Shown in pieces: positions 26,317 to 36,712 of a stretch of 64,000 nucleotides of DNA (position 1 is the stretch's first letter; each line of letters starts with the position of its first letter). Origin of the DNA: Cupriavidus oxalaticus (GTDB taxonomy: Bacteria; Pseudomonadota; Gammaproteobacteria; Burkholderiales; Burkholderiaceae); NCBI RefSeq assembly GCF_016894385.1, contig NZ_CP069812.1, positions 434,001 through 498,000 on the forward strand, in the 5' to 3' direction. A program made the translations under genes and the position numbers. Below the pieces are notes generated by a model, which saw only the letters and a program-made list of their open reading frames with translations, did no database searches and had not been told where the DNA came from.

Positions 26317-27126
26317 TTACTGGCCGGCGCGCCAGACCACCGGAAACCAGTCCTCGCGCAAGCGCTCGCCGGTCTGCTGGCCGATGCCTGGAAACGGCGG
26401 CGAGGTACGTCCCGGCCGCTGCATGAAGCGCACGTCGTCCCCAAGGAAACGCGCCGAGAACGCGCGCCGGCGGCCATTGCCGGTATTGCCCGCGGCGCCG
26501 TGCACGGTGCGGAAGTCGAACACCACCGCATCGCCCGGCTCCAGTTCGGGCGCGAGCAGCGTGTGGCTGCCGTCCTCGACATCCGGCATGTCCATGAACG
26601 CACTGTCATCGTCGCCCCGGCCGCCATAGAAGCTTTCGTTGCTGGCCCAGCGCCTGGGCCGCACCAGCCGCGGCCAGCGATGCGAGCCGGCCACCACGCG
26701 CAGCGTATTGGCCTGCGTGACGGGATCCAGCGGGATCCAGTAGCTCGCGGTCTGGGTGCCGTCGACGCAGTAATAGGGCAGGTCCTGGTGCCACGGCGTG
26801 GGCTTGGCCGTGCCGGGCTCCTTCACCAGGATGTGTTCGTGGAACACCTGCACGGCCTGCGATTGCATGATGCGGCCGGCGATGGACGCCGCAGCGGACT
26901 GGCGGATAAAGGCATCGAACGGCGCGATGCGCTGCCAGTTGCAGTAGTCCTCGAAAAAGCGCCCGCCTTCGCCGGGCTGTACATTTTCGATGGCGAACGG
27001 CCCCGGCTCGGCCAGGTTCTGCGCGAAACCTTCGCACAGCGGTTCGACCCAGTCCGCGAACGCGCCGCGCAGCACCAGCACGCCGTCGCGCTGGTAGGTA
27101 TCGATCTGTTCCTGGGTGATTTCCAT
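26317..27126 (-). CDS. Phytanoyl-CoA dioxygenase (PhyH) family protein
   Basis: This 269-residue Fe(II)/2-oxoglutarate-dependent oxygenase keeps the metal triad H113-x-D115 (TPWHQDLPYY) and H209 (FRTVHGAAGNTG), followed by R219/R220 for 2-oxoglutarate. The physiological substrate is unknown. The start at 27126 is preferred because GGAG lies upstream and family similarity begins at MEITQEQIDTYQRDG. It is divergent from a LysR gene with a palindrome between them, so it is probably the LysR target. Confidence 0.87.
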   Translation of the reverse strand: MEITQEQIDTYQRDGVLVLRGAFADWVEPLCEGFAQNLAEPGPFAIENVQPGEGGRFFEDYCNWQRIAPFDAFIRQSAAASIAGRIMQSQAVQVFHEHILVKEPGTAKPTPWHQDLPYYCVDGTQTASYWIPLDPVTQANTLRVVAGSHRWPRLVRPRRWASNESFYGGRGDDDSAFMDMPDVEDGSHTLLAPELEPGDAVVFDFRTVHGAAGNTGNGRRRAFSARFLGDDVRFMQRPGRTSPPFPGIGQQTGERLREDWFPVVWRAGQ

Positions 27127-27186
27127 GGCGGGGCTCCATTTGGCGATGCTCGCAGTATCGGCATCCCCGATGGATAGGAAAAGCAT

Positions 27187-27217
27187 ATATTTCCTATGTT
27201 GTGATATAGGAAAATAT
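27187..27217. promoter_or_regulatory. Palindrome in the PhyH-LysR divergent region (probable operator)
   Basis: ATATTTCCTAT (27187-27197) and ATAGGAAAATAT (27206-27217) are inverted arms with an 8-nt spacer and one extra A. The right arm covers the AGGAAA ribosome site and the first bases of the LysR ATG at 27216. It is 61 bp upstream of the PhyH start. The symmetry and spacing fit a LysR-type or other dimeric regulator that could control both genes. Confidence 0.55.
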
Positions 27218-28133
27218 GATCCCCTTCTCTTTCCGCCAGCTCGAGTACTTTGTCGCAGCCGCCGAGCACGGCAGCATCAGCGCGGCGGCGCGCGCCCGCC
27301 ATGTGTCGCAGCCGTCCGTGTCGACCGCGATCGCACAGCTGGAAGACACACTGGGAGAGCCCCTGTTCCGGCGCCAGGTCAGCCGTGGCCTGGCGCTGAC
27401 GCCCGCCGGCCAGCGCCTGCTTGGCCGAGCCCGCGACATCTTGGCGCTGGCGGCCGGCCTGACTGCCGACGAAGCGGGCGAGCGCGGCCTGAGCGGCCAG
27501 CTGTCGCTGACGTGCTTCCAGGACCTGGGGCCGTATTTCGTGCCGCGCCTGCTGGCCGGCTTCCGCGAGCGGCACCCTCGCGTCTCGATGACCTTGTTCG
27601 AGGCTGACCTCGCCACCGTGCACCGCGCATTGCAGACCGGCAAGGCCGAACTGGCGCTGACCTATGACCTGGGCCTGGATGCCCGCACCGAGCGCTGCAC
27701 GCTTGCGCAACTGCCGCCCTACGCGCTGCTGCCCGCGGGACACGCGCTGGCGCGCGGCCCAGACGTGAGCCTGGCCGACCTTGCCGGCGAGCGCCTGATC
27801 CTCGAGGACATCCCGCAGACACGCGAATACTTCCTGTCGCTGTTCTGGGCGCATGGCCTGCATCCGGCGCTGCACCAGTACACGCAGACCTTCGAGATGC
27901 AGCGCGGACTGGTCGCGCACGGCTACGGCGTGGCGCTGTCCTGCACACGGCCGGCCGGGGACCACAGCTACGACGGCATGCCGATCGCCTGCCTGCCGCT
28001 GCGCGAGCCAGTGACGCCGCAGCGCGTGGTCCTGGCGCGCTCGCCGGCCATGCGGGCGTCGCCGCTGGCGCAGGCATTCATGAGGTATGTGGAGGAGGGC
28101 GCTGCCGGCACGGAAGCCGTTCAGCGCGGATAG
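27216..28133 (+). CDS. LysR family transcriptional regulator, divergent from PhyH gene
   Basis: This 305-residue regulator has a winged helix at residues 5-65 ([20 protein letters not shown], then [16 protein letters not shown]) and a LysR effector domain ([18 protein letters not shown] onward). The position next to and divergent from the PhyH dioxygenase gene, with a palindrome in the shared region, suggests it controls that gene and itself. The effector is unknown. Its 3' end overlaps the convergent anmK end by 13 bp. Confidence 0.9.
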   Translation: MIPFSFRQLEYFVAAAEHGSISAAARARHVSQPSVSTAIAQLEDTLGEPLFRRQVSRGLALTPAGQRLLGRARDILALAAGLTADEAGERGLSGQLSLTCFQDLGPYFVPRLLAGFRERHPRVSMTLFEADLATVHRALQTGKAELALTYDLGLDARTERCTLAQLPPYALLPAGHALARGPDVSLADLAGERLILEDIPQTREYFLSLFWAHGLHPALHQYTQTFEMQRGLVAHGYGVALSCTRPAGDHSYDGMPIACLPLREPVTPQRVVLARSPAMRASPLAQAFMRYVEEGAAGTEAVQRG

Positions 28134-29248
28134 ATCGCGCCCAGCACGCGCGGCCCGGCGGCGCCGGTCACGGCAGGCACGTTGCCGGGCAGGCGCAGCG
28201 CGCACTGGCGCGCCAGCCAGGCGAAGGCGATGGCTTCCACCTGCGAGACCGGCACGCCGTAGTGTTCCGAGGTTTCGATGGCCACGCCGGGCAGCGCCTG
28301 CGCCAGCCGTGCCATCACGAAGGCGTTACGGGCGCCGCCACCGCAGACCACGAGGCGCCTTGCGTCGTGCGCATGGGTGCGGACGTCGCGCGCGATGGCT
28401 TCGGCGGTCAGCGCCGCCAGCGTCGCCTGCACGTCCTCGGGCGCGAGGTGCCCGAAAGCCTGCAGTTGGCTATCCAGCCAGCCGGGATGGAACAGGTCGC
28501 GCCCGGTGCTCTTGGGCGGCGGCGCGCTGAAGTAGGGATCCGCCAGGCACCGCGCCAGCAGCGCATCGTCGACGCGCCCGCTGGCCGCCCAGTCGCCATT
28601 GCTGTCGAACGGCAGCCCGCGGTGGCGGTGGATCCAGTAGTCGAGCAGCGCATTGCCCGGGCCGCAGTCGAAACCGCTGACGGCGCCGGAGGCAGGCAGG
28701 ATGCTGATATTGGAAATGCCGCCGATATTGCCAGCGACGCGGGTCTCGGTGTTGGTGCCGAACAGCGCATGATGCAGGGCCGGCACCAGCGGCGCGCCCT
28801 GGCCGCCGGCGGCGACGTCGCGGCTGCGGAAATCCGCCACCACATCGATGCCGGCGAGTTCGGCCAGCCGGGCCGGATGCTGGCTTTGACGGGTATAGCC
28901 GATGCCGTCGTACAGGCCGGGCCGGTGGCGGATGGTCTGGCCATGCGCGCCGATGGCGGCGACCGAGGCGGCTGGCACGCCCGCCTCGCGCAGCAGCGTG
29001 GCCACGCAGGCGGCGTAGACCTCGGCCAGTGCATTGGCCGCCAGGGCCTCGCGGTGGATCTCGTCCTCGCCCGGCTGCTGCAGGGCGCCGTATGCGGCGC
29101 GCAGCGCCTCGGGGAAGGGTTCGCTGGCGGCGGCCAGTACCTCCGGCCGCGCGCCGCTGAAATCGACCAGCACCGCATCGGCACCATCCATGCTGGTGCC
29201 GGACATGATGCCGATATAGCGTTCGCTGCCTGGCGCGGGCTGGGTCAC
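28121..29248 (-). CDS. anmK: Anhydro-N-acetylmuramic acid kinase
   Basis: This 375-residue kinase converts 1,6-anhydro-MurNAc from turned-over peptidoglycan into MurNAc-6-phosphate. Motifs include the nucleotide-binding [14 protein letters not shown] (about residues 13-26), [10 protein letters not shown], and the [10 protein letters not shown] and [10 protein letters not shown] segments. It lies 10 bp downstream of the M23 peptidase gene on the same strand, a wall-linked pair. AmgK and MurU, the other recycling enzymes, are encoded near 46.5-49.4 kb of this window. Confidence 0.94.
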   Translation of the reverse strand: MTQPAPGSERYIGIMSGTSMDGADAVLVDFSGARPEVLAAASEPFPEALRAAYGALQQPGEDEIHREALAANALAEVYAACVATLLREAGVPAASVAAIGAHGQTIRHRPGLYDGIGYTRQSQHPARLAELAGIDVVADFRSRDVAAGGQGAPLVPALHHALFGTNTETRVAGNIGGISNISILPASGAVSGFDCGPGNALLDYWIHRHRGLPFDSNGDWAASGRVDDALLARCLADPYFSAPPPKSTGRDLFHPGWLDSQLQAFGHLAPEDVQATLAALTAEAIARDVRTHAHDARRLVVCGGGARNAFVMARLAQALPGVAIETSEHYGVPVSQVEAIAFAWLARQCALRLPGNVPAVTGAAGPRVLGAIYPR

Positions 29249-29258
29249 GGTCGGCGCG

Positions 29259-30656
29259 TCAGTTGGAAGCGGTCAGTACGTTGTAGGCGCGCAGCGCATT
29301 GATGCGGCTGAGCAGCCCGCTGGTGTACGTCTGGAATTCCTGGCGCGACTTGCCGCTCAGCGGCGGCGATTCCATCAGCGTGATGGTCAGCGGGTTCTGC
29401 GGCACGTCGTTGAAGCGGAACTCATAGTGCAGGTGCGGGCCGGTAGCCCAGCCGGTCGAGCCGACATAGCCGATCAGCTGGCCTTGCCGCACCGGCTGGC
29501 CCTGGCGCATGCCGGCAAAGCCGGACAGGTGCGCGTAGTAGGTCGAGTAGCCGTTGGCATGGCTCAGGATGACGATGTTGCCGTAGCCGTTCTGCTGGCC
29601 GACGAATTCGACCACGCCGTCGCCGGTGGCCAGCACCTTGGTGCCGGTCGGGGCGGCGAAGTCCACGCCCTTGTGCTGGGCCCAGTCGTGGTGCAGCGGA
29701 TGCGCGCGGCCGCCGAAGCCCGACGACACGCGCGAGAACTCCACCGGCGAACGCAGGAACGGCCGCTTCATGCTGCGCCCGTCGAACGTGTAATAGGCGC
29801 CGGCGCCATTCTTGCTGTCTTCCGGCGAGAACCAGAGCGCCTGGTGCAGCTGGTTGCGGTTGATCAGCTCGATCGCAATCACGCGGCCGTTGCGCACGAA
29901 GGTGCCGTCGCGGAAGCCCGCTTCATAGATGATGCGGAAGCGGTCGCCGCTGGTGATGTCGTGGTGGAAGTCGATCACGCCGGAGAAGATCGACAGCATC
30001 TGCTGCACGACCTCGTCGGGCACGTTGGCCGCGTCCATGGCCTTGAAGAAGCCGGCGCCGGAAATCGCGCCCGACGCCATCTCGTAGTGCACGTCATTGT
30101 CGACGCGCTGGACCTTGGCCTTGTAGGCGGCGGTGCCGTTGCCGGCGGCCGCGCGCACGCGCTCGATCACCAGCTCGCGCGAGGCCGCGGCGTCGCCGCC
30201 GAGGTTGGCCTGCAGCGACACCAGCATGTTGCTTTCGTCGATCTCCGCCTGCACCGCCTGGCCGGGGTTCAGGCCGAACAGGCCGCGCGCGGTGGGGTTC
30301 TTGACGATAAAGGCCTGCGCATCGGGATCGTCCACGCCGAGACGGCGCAGCAGGCTGCCGATGGTGTCGCCGCGCTGCATGCGCTCTTCGCGCACGTACA
30401 CGGCCTGGCTGTCGGTCAGCAGGTCGAGCTGCTCGCGCACGTCGGGCATGCGCAGGGGCTGCTCGGTGCGCGGGGCGAGCGGATCGTCGAAGGCGCTGCG
30501 CGGTGCAACGCCCATCGCCGCGGCCATGCCGAGCGTGAAGATTGCACCCACCGAGGCAGTGAGCTGCTTGCGCCGGCGCGCATGCTGGGGGTTGGTTGGG
30601 TCAACGAGAACCACCAGCTCGCGCGCGAAAACTTCGCGGAGTCTTGACCACATCAC
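29259..30656 (-). CDS. M23 family metallopeptidase (LytM domain), peptidoglycan endopeptidase
   Basis: This 465-residue envelope protein has a cytoplasmic lead followed by one membrane anchor (about residues 33-52), a LysM/opacity-associated-like region and a C-terminal LytM domain. Zinc-site motifs are H328-x3-D332 (HKGVDF) and H408-L-H410 (GPHLHYEF), so it should be an active endopeptidase of the MepM type. A perfect TATAAT on this strand at 30851-30856 may be the -10 of its promoter. It is divergent from tyrS, and anmK follows. Confidence 0.9.
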   Translation of the reverse strand: MMWSRLREVFARELVVLVDPTNPQHARRRKQLTASVGAIFTLGMAAAMGVAPRSAFDDPLAPRTEQPLRMPDVREQLDLLTDSQAVYVREERMQRGDTIGSLLRRLGVDDPDAQAFIVKNPTARGLFGLNPGQAVQAEIDESNMLVSLQANLGGDAAASRELVIERVRAAAGNGTAAYKAKVQRVDNDVHYEMASGAISGAGFFKAMDAANVPDEVVQQMLSIFSGVIDFHHDITSGDRFRIIYEAGFRDGTFVRNGRVIAIELINRNQLHQALWFSPEDSKNGAGAYYTFDGRSMKRPFLRSPVEFSRVSSGFGGRAHPLHHDWAQHKGVDFAAPTGTKVLATGDGVVEFVGQQNGYGNIVILSHANGYSTYYAHLSGFAGMRQGQPVRQGQLIGYVGSTGWATGPHLHYEFRFNDVPQNPLTITLMESPPLSGKSRQEFQTYTSGLLSRINALRAYNVLTASN

Positions 30657-30923
30657 GTAAAATTCAACCTTGGTCTGAGCACCGCTGCCGGAACGATGTG
30701 TCTCGTTTGCCTTCCTCCCCCGAGGTGCGGCGCGTGCTGTTCACTTTATCGGGCCACCTGCATCGGATCGCTGCCTCGATTCGGATCGAGCGCTGCGGCA
30801 GGTGACGGGTGGCGCACAGGAATGGGTCCTGATGGCGCCCGGAAAGGCGGATTATACCAAAATCCGCTGCTCGCGGCTGTCGGAATCTTTCCTAAAATTT
30901 CATGTATTTCAAAGACTTACGTC

Positions 30924-32165
30924 ATGACTGAAGTTTCCACGGGCCCCGCGGCCAAATTCCCCCTGACGCCGTCGGTGATGCACGCCCTGGAGGTCTCCAA
31001 GCGCGGCTGCGACGAACTTCTGATTGAATCCGAATGGGCGCAGAAGCTGGCGCGCAGCGAGGCCACCGGCGTGCCGCTGCGCATCAAGCTGGGCCTGGAT
31101 CCGACCGCGCCCGACATCCATATCGGCCACACCGTGGTGCTGAACAAGCTGCGCCAGCTGCAGGACCTCGGCCACCAGGTGATCTTCCTGATCGGCGATT
31201 TCACCTCGACCATCGGCGATCCGTCGGGCCGCAACAGCACGCGCCCGCCGCTGACGCGCGAGCAGATCGAGGCCAACGCGCAGACCTACTACCGCCAGGC
31301 CAGCCTGGTGCTCGACCCGGCCCGCACCGAGATCCGCTACAACAGCGAGTGGTGCGACCCGCTGGGCGCGCGCGGCATGATCCAGCTGGCCGCCAAGTAC
31401 ACCGTGGCGCGGATGATGGAGCGCGACGACTTCACCAAGCGGTTCCGCTCCGGGATTCCGATCTCGGTGCATGAGTTCCTCTACCCGCTGATGCAGGGCT
31501 ACGACTCGGTGGCGCTCAAGTCCGACCTGGAACTCGGCGGCACCGACCAGAAGTTCAACCTGCTGGTCGGCCGCGAACTGCAGAAGGAGTACGGCCAGGA
31601 GCCGCAGTGCATCCTGACCATGCCGCTGCTGGTGGGCCTGGACGGCGTCGAGAAGATGTCCAAGTCCAAGGGCAACTACGTCGGCGTGACCGAGGCGCCC
31701 AACGACATGTTCGGCAAGCTGATGAGCATCTCGGACGACCTGATGTGGCAGTACTTCACGCTGCTGTCGTTCCGCCCGATGGCCGAGATCGACCTGATGA
31801 AGCAGGAAATCGCCGCGGGCCGCAACCCGCGCGACTGCAAGGTGCTGCTGGCGCAGGAGATCGTGGCGCGCTTCCACAGCCAGGCCGATGCCGAGAAGGC
31901 GCTGGAAGACTTCAACCACCGCGCCCGCGGCGGCGTGCCGGACGATATCCCCGCGGTCAGCCTGGAAGGCGCGCCGCTGGGCATCGCGCAGCTGCTCAAG
32001 CAGGCCAGCCTGGTGCCGTCCACGTCCGAAGCCAACCGCAATATCGAGCAGGGCGGCGTCAAGATCGACGGCGCCACGGTCAGCGACAAGGCCACCAGGG
32101 TCGCCGCCGGCACCTACGTGGTGCAGGTCGGCAAGCGCCGCTTCGCACGCGTGACGCTGTCCTGA
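30924..32165 (+). CDS. tyrS: Tyrosyl-tRNA synthetase
   Basis: This 413-residue class I synthetase has the HIGH motif at H66-H69 ([10 protein letters not shown]) and KMSKS at K244-S248, followed by a C-terminal S4-like RNA-binding domain ([16 protein letters not shown]). This is the form with an intact HIGH, the TyrZ-like or long proteobacterial subtype. The start at 30924 is supported by the family N-terminus; no strong ribosome site is visible upstream. The 267-bp gap to the divergent M23 gene contains no obvious T-box or other riboswitch. The dtd gene follows 10 bp later. Confidence 0.95.
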   Translation: MTEVSTGPAAKFPLTPSVMHALEVSKRGCDELLIESEWAQKLARSEATGVPLRIKLGLDPTAPDIHIGHTVVLNKLRQLQDLGHQVIFLIGDFTSTIGDPSGRNSTRPPLTREQIEANAQTYYRQASLVLDPARTEIRYNSEWCDPLGARGMIQLAAKYTVARMMERDDFTKRFRSGIPISVHEFLYPLMQGYDSVALKSDLELGGTDQKFNLLVGRELQKEYGQEPQCILTMPLLVGLDGVEKMSKSKGNYVGVTEAPNDMFGKLMSISDDLMWQYFTLLSFRPMAEIDLMKQEIAAGRNPRDCKVLLAQEIVARFHSQADAEKALEDFNHRARGGVPDDIPAVSLEGAPLGIAQLLKQASLVPSTSEANRNIEQGGVKIDGATVSDKATRVAAGTYVVQVGKRRFARVTLS

Positions 32166-32175
32166 GGCGGCGGGC

Positions 32176-32637
32176 ATGATCGCACTGATCCAGCGGGTCG
32201 CGCAGGCTCGCGTGAGCGTCGAGGGCCGCACCACCGGCGAGATCGGCGCCGGCCTGCTGGCCCTGGTCTGCGCCGAGCGCGGCGACACCGAGGCGCAGGC
32301 CGAGCGGCTGCTGGCCAAGATGCTGTCGTACCGGGTGTTTTCGGATGCCGCCGGCAAGATGAACCTGCCGGTGCAGAACATGGACGGCAACGGCAATGCC
32401 GGCGGCCTGCTGGTGGTGTCGCAGTTCACGCTGGCGGCCGACACCAACAGCGGCACGCGGCCCAGCTTCACGCCGGCGGCGTCGCCGGAGGACGGCAAGC
32501 GGTTGTACGAACATTTCGTGGCAAAGGCGCGCGCGGCGCATCCGCAGGTGCAGACCGGCGAGTTCGGCGCGATGATGCAGGTCAGCCTGGTCAACGACGG
32601 GCCGGTCACGTTCTGGCTGCGGGTGCCGCCGGCCTGA
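32176..32637 (+). CDS. dtd: D-aminoacyl-tRNA deacylase
   Basis: This 153-residue editing enzyme removes D-amino acids, notably D-Tyr, from tRNA. Both family motifs are present: SQFTL ([10 protein letters not shown]) and GPVT (NDGPVTFWL). It starts 10 bp after tyrS on the same strand, so the enzyme that charges tRNA(Tyr) and the one that clears D-Tyr-tRNA appear to be co-expressed. Confidence 0.96.
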   Translation: MIALIQRVAQARVSVEGRTTGEIGAGLLALVCAERGDTEAQAERLLAKMLSYRVFSDAAGKMNLPVQNMDGNGNAGGLLVVSQFTLAADTNSGTRPSFTPAASPEDGKRLYEHFVAKARAAHPQVQTGEFGAMMQVSLVNDGPVTFWLRVPPA

Positions 32638-32701
32638 CACAGATAGCAAGACAGATCCCAAGCTGTCGCGCCCCGGCGCGGCATCAAGACAGGAGAGACA
32701 A

Positions 32702-33349
32702 ATGAAACTCTGGAGCAAGTCCTTCAACGACAACGCGCCGATCCCTGGCGAGTTTGCTTTCTGCGTGCCCGACGCCGCCAGCCACGTGGCCTTGTCGGCC
32801 AACCGCAATCCCGACCTGCACTGGGAAGACGCGCCGGCCGAGACGCGCTCGTTCGTGCTGATCTGCCACGACCGCGACGTGCCCAGCAAGGGCGACGACG
32901 TCAACCAGGAAGGCCGCGAAGTGCCGGCTTCGCTGCCGCGCGTGGACTTCTTCCACTGGGTGCTGGTCGACATTCCGCCGGGCCTGAGCTCGATTGCCGC
33001 CGCCTCGCACAGCGACGGCGTGATCGCGCGCGGCAAGCCGGGTCCCGAGGCCGCCGGCGGCACCGCCACCGCGGGCGGCCTGCGCCACGGCATCAACGAC
33101 TACACCGGCTGGTTCGCCAGCGATGCCGACATGAACGGCGACTACTACGGCTATGACGGCCCGTGCCCGCCGTGGAACGACACGCTGCTGCACCACTACG
33201 TGTTCACGCTGTATGCGCTGGACATCGACCGCGTGCCGCTGGATGGCACCTTCACCGGCGTGCAGGTGCGCGACGCAATCCAGGGCCACGTGCTGGCGCA
33301 GGCCAGCCTGACCGGCACCTACACGCTCAATCCCAAGCTGGCGCAGTAA
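32702..33349 (+). CDS. YbhB/YbcL family Raf kinase inhibitor-like protein (PEBP fold)
   Basis: This 215-residue phosphatidylethanolamine-binding-protein homologue shows LHWEDAPAETRSFVLICHDRD, FFHWVLVDIPPG and YDGPCPPWNDTLLHHYVFTLYALD. The bacterial role is unknown; ligand binding rather than catalysis is expected. No signal peptide is visible. AGGAGAGAC precedes the ATG. It sits 64 bp after dtd and 29 bp before a histidine phosphatase gene. Confidence 0.92.
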   Translation: MKLWSKSFNDNAPIPGEFAFCVPDAASHVALSANRNPDLHWEDAPAETRSFVLICHDRDVPSKGDDVNQEGREVPASLPRVDFFHWVLVDIPPGLSSIAAASHSDGVIARGKPGPEAAGGTATAGGLRHGINDYTGWFASDADMNGDYYGYDGPCPPWNDTLLHHYVFTLYALDIDRVPLDGTFTGVQVRDAIQGHVLAQASLTGTYTLNPKLAQ

Positions 33350-33378
33350 GCGGCTTCAAGGAAACCGAAGGAATCGGC

Positions 33379-34053
33379 ATGTCGCTAAGCTCCGGGCTGC
33401 AATCGCTGGCCTTTACCCACCTGATCGTAATCCGTCATGGCGAAACGGCCTGGAACCGGGAGCGCCGGCTGCAAGGCCAGCTCGATATTCCGCTGAACGA
33501 GACCGGCCGCGCCCAGGCGCGCGCGCTGGCCGCCGCGCTGGCCGGCGAGCCGATCGACGCGGTGTATTCCAGCGACCTGTCGCGGGCCATGGAAACCGCG
33601 GCGCCGCTGGCCGAGGCGCTGGGGCTGCAGATACGTCCCGACGCGCGCCTGCGCGAACGCAGCTACGGCACGCTGCAGGGCAAGACCTACGCCGAAGTGG
33701 CCGAGGACCTGCCCGAAGACTTCGCCCGCTGGCAGGCGCGCGTTCCGGACTACGCACCGCCCGAGGGCGAATCGCTGCTCGGTTTCCATGAGCGCACCGT
33801 CGACGCCGTGCTGGCGCTGTCGCGCCGCCATCCCGGCGAGCGTATCGCGCTGGTCGCGCACGGCGGCGTGCTCGACTGCCTGTACCGCGAGGCGACCGGC
33901 ATGACGCTGGAAGCCCCGCGCCAGCATGAGCTGCTCAATGCCAGTGTCAACCGGCTGCGCAGCGACAGCTCGCACCTGACGCTGGCGGCGTGGGGCGATG
34001 TGAGCCACCTGGAAAACCTGGCACTGGACGAGGTGGACCGGCGGGTGCCTTGA
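33379..34053 (+). CDS. Histidine phosphatase family protein (phosphoglycerate mutase-like)
   Basis: This 224-residue protein has the RHG motif R19-H20-G21-E22 (LIVIRHGETAWN), the phosphate-pocket Arg in SDLSRAMETAAPLAE and the second histidine in ALVAHGGVLDCLYR. The short length and lack of mutase insertions suggest a phosphatase of the GpmB/CobC type rather than glycolytic mutase. The substrate cannot be told from sequence. AAGGAA precedes the ATG at 33379. Confidence 0.88.
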   Translation: MSLSSGLQSLAFTHLIVIRHGETAWNRERRLQGQLDIPLNETGRAQARALAAALAGEPIDAVYSSDLSRAMETAAPLAEALGLQIRPDARLRERSYGTLQGKTYAEVAEDLPEDFARWQARVPDYAPPEGESLLGFHERTVDAVLALSRRHPGERIALVAHGGVLDCLYREATGMTLEAPRQHELLNASVNRLRSDSSHLTLAAWGDVSHLENLALDEVDRRVP

Positions 34054-34143
34054 ATCTTTGGATATCCTTCTCGCGCCCGACATGAAAATTCCCGGCCGAA
34101 GCCGGGAATTGCGGGACGGAGCGGTATCGGCCGGGCAGCCGCG

Positions 34144-34728
34144 TCAGATATCCAGCTTGGTGATCTTGGAGCCGTTCACCGAGACGTCGAACATCAGGCC
34201 GGCATTGGTCTGCACGAAGGCAATCACCGGCTGCTGGCTGGTCAGGGTGTCGAGCCTGCCGTCCGCGCCGACCTTGGCCACCGCCACGTTCGCATCGGCG
34301 CCGGCGGTCCAGCCCTTGCTGGAAACAAATTTGCTGTAGGCCTCCGGGGTCATGAACATGATGATGACGGCCTTGGACTGCCCGCCGGCGGTCAGCCCGA
34401 CCGAGGCCTGGGTCGTGCTGTAGTAGCCGACCGTCGCGCCCTTGGACCGCAGCGCGCCCTCGCCGTATTCGCCGCCTACCACCAGGCCGGCCGAGATGAC
34501 ACGCGGGAACACCAGGACCCCCTGCGCACGCTGCGCCAGGTCGCGTGCACCGGCGTTGGCGGCGAACAGCCGGTTCAGCGCTCCGTCCACCCCGGCATCG
34601 ATTTCCTGCTTCTTGGCGACCGGATCCTTCGAGGCGCTGCTGCCGGTGGTGGTGCAGCCTGCCGCCATTGCGGTGGCAACGAGCAGGCCCGAGCCGGCAA
34701 CCCGGGTAACAAAGTGGCGACGATTCAT
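34144..34728 (-). CDS. Lipoprotein with SYLF (YSC84) lipid-binding domain
   Basis: This 194-residue exported lipoprotein has a signal peptide with twin Arg in MNRRHFVTRVAGSG and a lipobox ending AAGC25, followed by TTTGSSASKD. The mature part is a SYLF/Ysc84 domain (ARDLAQRAQGVLVFPRV, GGEYGEGAL). The twin-arginine-like start may indicate Tat export. AGGAGGT at 34734-34740 fixes the start at 34728 rather than an upstream in-frame Met. Members bind lipids; the cellular role is unknown. It lies 45 bp after another exported-protein gene on the same strand. Confidence 0.85.
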   Translation of the reverse strand: MNRRHFVTRVAGSGLLVATAMAAGCTTTGSSASKDPVAKKQEIDAGVDGALNRLFAANAGARDLAQRAQGVLVFPRVISAGLVVGGEYGEGALRSKGATVGYYSTTQASVGLTAGGQSKAVIIMFMTPEAYSKFVSSKGWTAGADANVAVAKVGADGRLDTLTSQQPVIAFVQTNAGLMFDVSVNGSKITKLDI

Positions 34729-34773
34729 AGGTAACCTCCTGGTGGGGAAAAGTACCGCGCCCGGCACGGCGGC

Positions 34774-35388
34774 TCAGTTGGCGCTGGCCGCCGCAGGGGC
34801 CTTGACCGTAATGGCCACGACTTCGCGGTAGACAAGCTTGGCCATCTGTCCGCGCTTGATCTGGTTCAGGTCGATCGCGGGATCCTCGACCTTGACGGTG
34901 CGCAGCGTCTCGCGTGGCCCGCGGAACGTGACCAGGCGCTTGGCCGGATCGATCTTGGTGATTTCCGCGGTCACCGTGGTGGTGATCTCACGCATGACGC
35001 CCGGCTTGCCGCCCTCGGCGGCGCGCGAGGTGCGATCGACCTGCTCGGCCATGGCGGTGGCCTTGCTGTCGAGCGGTTCCAGCGATGCCACCAGCGCGGC
35101 GCCGCGCGTCACGGTGACGATGTCGCCCTTGCGGACCTGGCCGAAGTTCTTCGCCTCGTCGCCCGCGACCAGCTCGACCACATTGCCGCGCGGGCCTTGC
35201 ACCAGCACGGCCTTGGAGGTGGGGTCGATATCGATGATCTTGCCGCTGATCACGGCTTCCTCGGCGACGCCGACGGGGCCCTGCGCACGCTGGGCATTGG
35301 CGTTCCCGGCAGCCAGTAATGCGAATGCGGCACTGGCCAGGGTGGCGGCGAGCAGGGACGAAGCGGAACGGCGCAGGCGACGGCTCAT
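34774..35388 (-). CDS. Exported protein of unknown function
   Basis: This 204-residue protein has a Sec signal peptide (MSRRLRRSASSLLAATLASAAF..., with cleavage likely after ANA before QRAQG, about residue 32). The mature region shows two similar beta-rich segments, one at ISGKIIDIDPTSKAVLVQGPRGNVVEL and another at VTAEITKIDPAKRLVTFRGPRETLRTV, suggesting an internal duplication. It resembles hypothetical periplasmic proteins of Burkholderiales. The start at 35388 is chosen because it gives the signal peptide. The SYLF lipoprotein gene follows, so the two may act together. Confidence 0.75.
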   Translation of the reverse strand: MSRRLRRSASSLLAATLASAAFALLAAGNANAQRAQGPVGVAEEAVISGKIIDIDPTSKAVLVQGPRGNVVELVAGDEAKNFGQVRKGDIVTVTRGAALVASLEPLDSKATAMAEQVDRTSRAAEGGKPGVMREITTTVTAEITKIDPAKRLVTFRGPRETLRTVKVEDPAIDLNQIKRGQMAKLVYREVVAITVKAPAAASAN

Positions 35389-35607
35389 GGCATTCCTTGC
35401 AAGGACGGAAACCGGTTCACAATGGCGCCGCAACCCCGGCGGGCAGCCCTTGGGCAACCCTGCCGGGCGGTCATCGGCGGGCACCAGGCAGGTGCCGATG
35501 AAGCCATTGTGGACAATGGGCCATGGGCCAGCAATCCACTTCGAAAAAATTTGGGGGGCGAGATTAAAACGTTTAATTGGCTGATGCCGACGCCCCGTCG
35601 CCGCGCC

Positions 35608-36666
35608 TTATTGCCCGTCGAGCAACTCGCCGCCGCCGCCAGCCTGCGGCGACGCCAGCCCGAAATGCCGGTAGGCCGCCGCCGTGGCCACGCGCCCGCG
35701 CGGCGTGCGCTGCAGGTAGCCCTGCTGGATCAGGTAGGGTTCGAGCACGTCCTCGATGGTGTCGCGCTCCTCGCCGATGGCCGCGGCCAGGTTGTCCACG
35801 CCCACCGGGCCGCCGCCGAACTTGTGCAGCACCGCTTCCAGCAGCTTGCGGTCCATCAGGTCGAAGCCGACGCGGTCGACGTCGAGCATGGCCAGCGCGG
35901 CATCGGCCATCTCGCGCGTGATGGTGCCGTCGCCCTTGACCTCGGCATAGTCGCGCACACGGCGCAGCAGCCGGTTGGCGATACGCGGGGTGCCGCGCGC
36001 GCGCCGCGCGATCTCCAGCGCGCCCTGCGGATCGATGCTGGCGTGCAGCAACTGGGCCGAGCGCGTGACAATCCGCGCCAGTTCCTCGGCGTTGTAGAAC
36101 TCCAGCCGCGCCACGATGCCGAAGCGGTCGCGCAGCGGATTGGTCAGCATGCCGGCGCGCGTGGTGGCGCCCACCAGCGTGAACGGCTGCAGGTCGAGCT
36201 TGACCGAGCGGGCCGCCGGGCCTTCGCCGATCATGATGTCGATCTGGTAATCCTCCAGCGCCGGGTACAGGATCTCCTCGACGACCGGCGACAGCCGGTG
36301 GATCTCGTCGATGAAGAGCACGTCGTTGGCTTCCAGGTTGGTCAGCAGCGCCGCCAGGTCGCCCGGGCGCTCCAGCACCGGGCCGGAGGTCTGGCGCAGG
36401 CCCACGCCCATCTCGCGCGCGATGATATGGGCCAGCGTGGTCTTGCCCAGGCCCGGCGGGCCGAACAGCAGCACGTGGTCGAGCGCCTCGCGCCGCTTGC
36501 GCGCGGCTTGCATGAAGATATCGAGCTGCCCGCGCACCTTTTCCTGGCCGACGTACTCGTCGAGCAGCTTGGGCCGCAATGCCCGCTCGAACGCCTCCTC
36601 CTGCGACGAGGCGGGGGCGGCGGAAATCACGCGGGCGGGGGCGGAAAGCTTGTCGGTCTCGATCAT
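35608..36666 (-). CDS. ruvB: Holliday junction branch migration ATPase RuvB
   Basis: This 352-residue AAA+ motor drives Holliday junction migration with RuvA. Walker [13 protein letters not shown] (about residues 68-79), Walker [10 protein letters not shown], sensor TTRAGML and the C-terminal winged helix ([15 protein letters not shown]) are present. It lies downstream of ruvA on the same strand with a 46-bp gap; ruvC is further upstream beyond the phosphodiesterase gene. Confidence 0.97.
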   Translation of the reverse strand: MIETDKLSAPARVISAAPASSQEEAFERALRPKLLDEYVGQEKVRGQLDIFMQAARKRREALDHVLLFGPPGLGKTTLAHIIAREMGVGLRQTSGPVLERPGDLAALLTNLEANDVLFIDEIHRLSPVVEEILYPALEDYQIDIMIGEGPAARSVKLDLQPFTLVGATTRAGMLTNPLRDRFGIVARLEFYNAEELARIVTRSAQLLHASIDPQGALEIARRARGTPRIANRLLRRVRDYAEVKGDGTITREMADAALAMLDVDRVGFDLMDRKLLEAVLHKFGGGPVGVDNLAAAIGEERDTIEDVLEPYLIQQGYLQRTPRGRVATAAAYRHFGLASPQAGGGGELLDGQ

Positions 36667-36712
36667 GGCGCAAATGGGGGATACCCCGGAAAAGACCCCG
36701 CCATTCTACGCC

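Noticed and set aside
30657..30923. Leader riboswitch or T-box before tyrS
   Set aside because: I found no T-box consensus or terminator/antiterminator pair; T-boxes are also not expected in this group. A small GCGGATT/AATCCGC hairpin is present but isolated.
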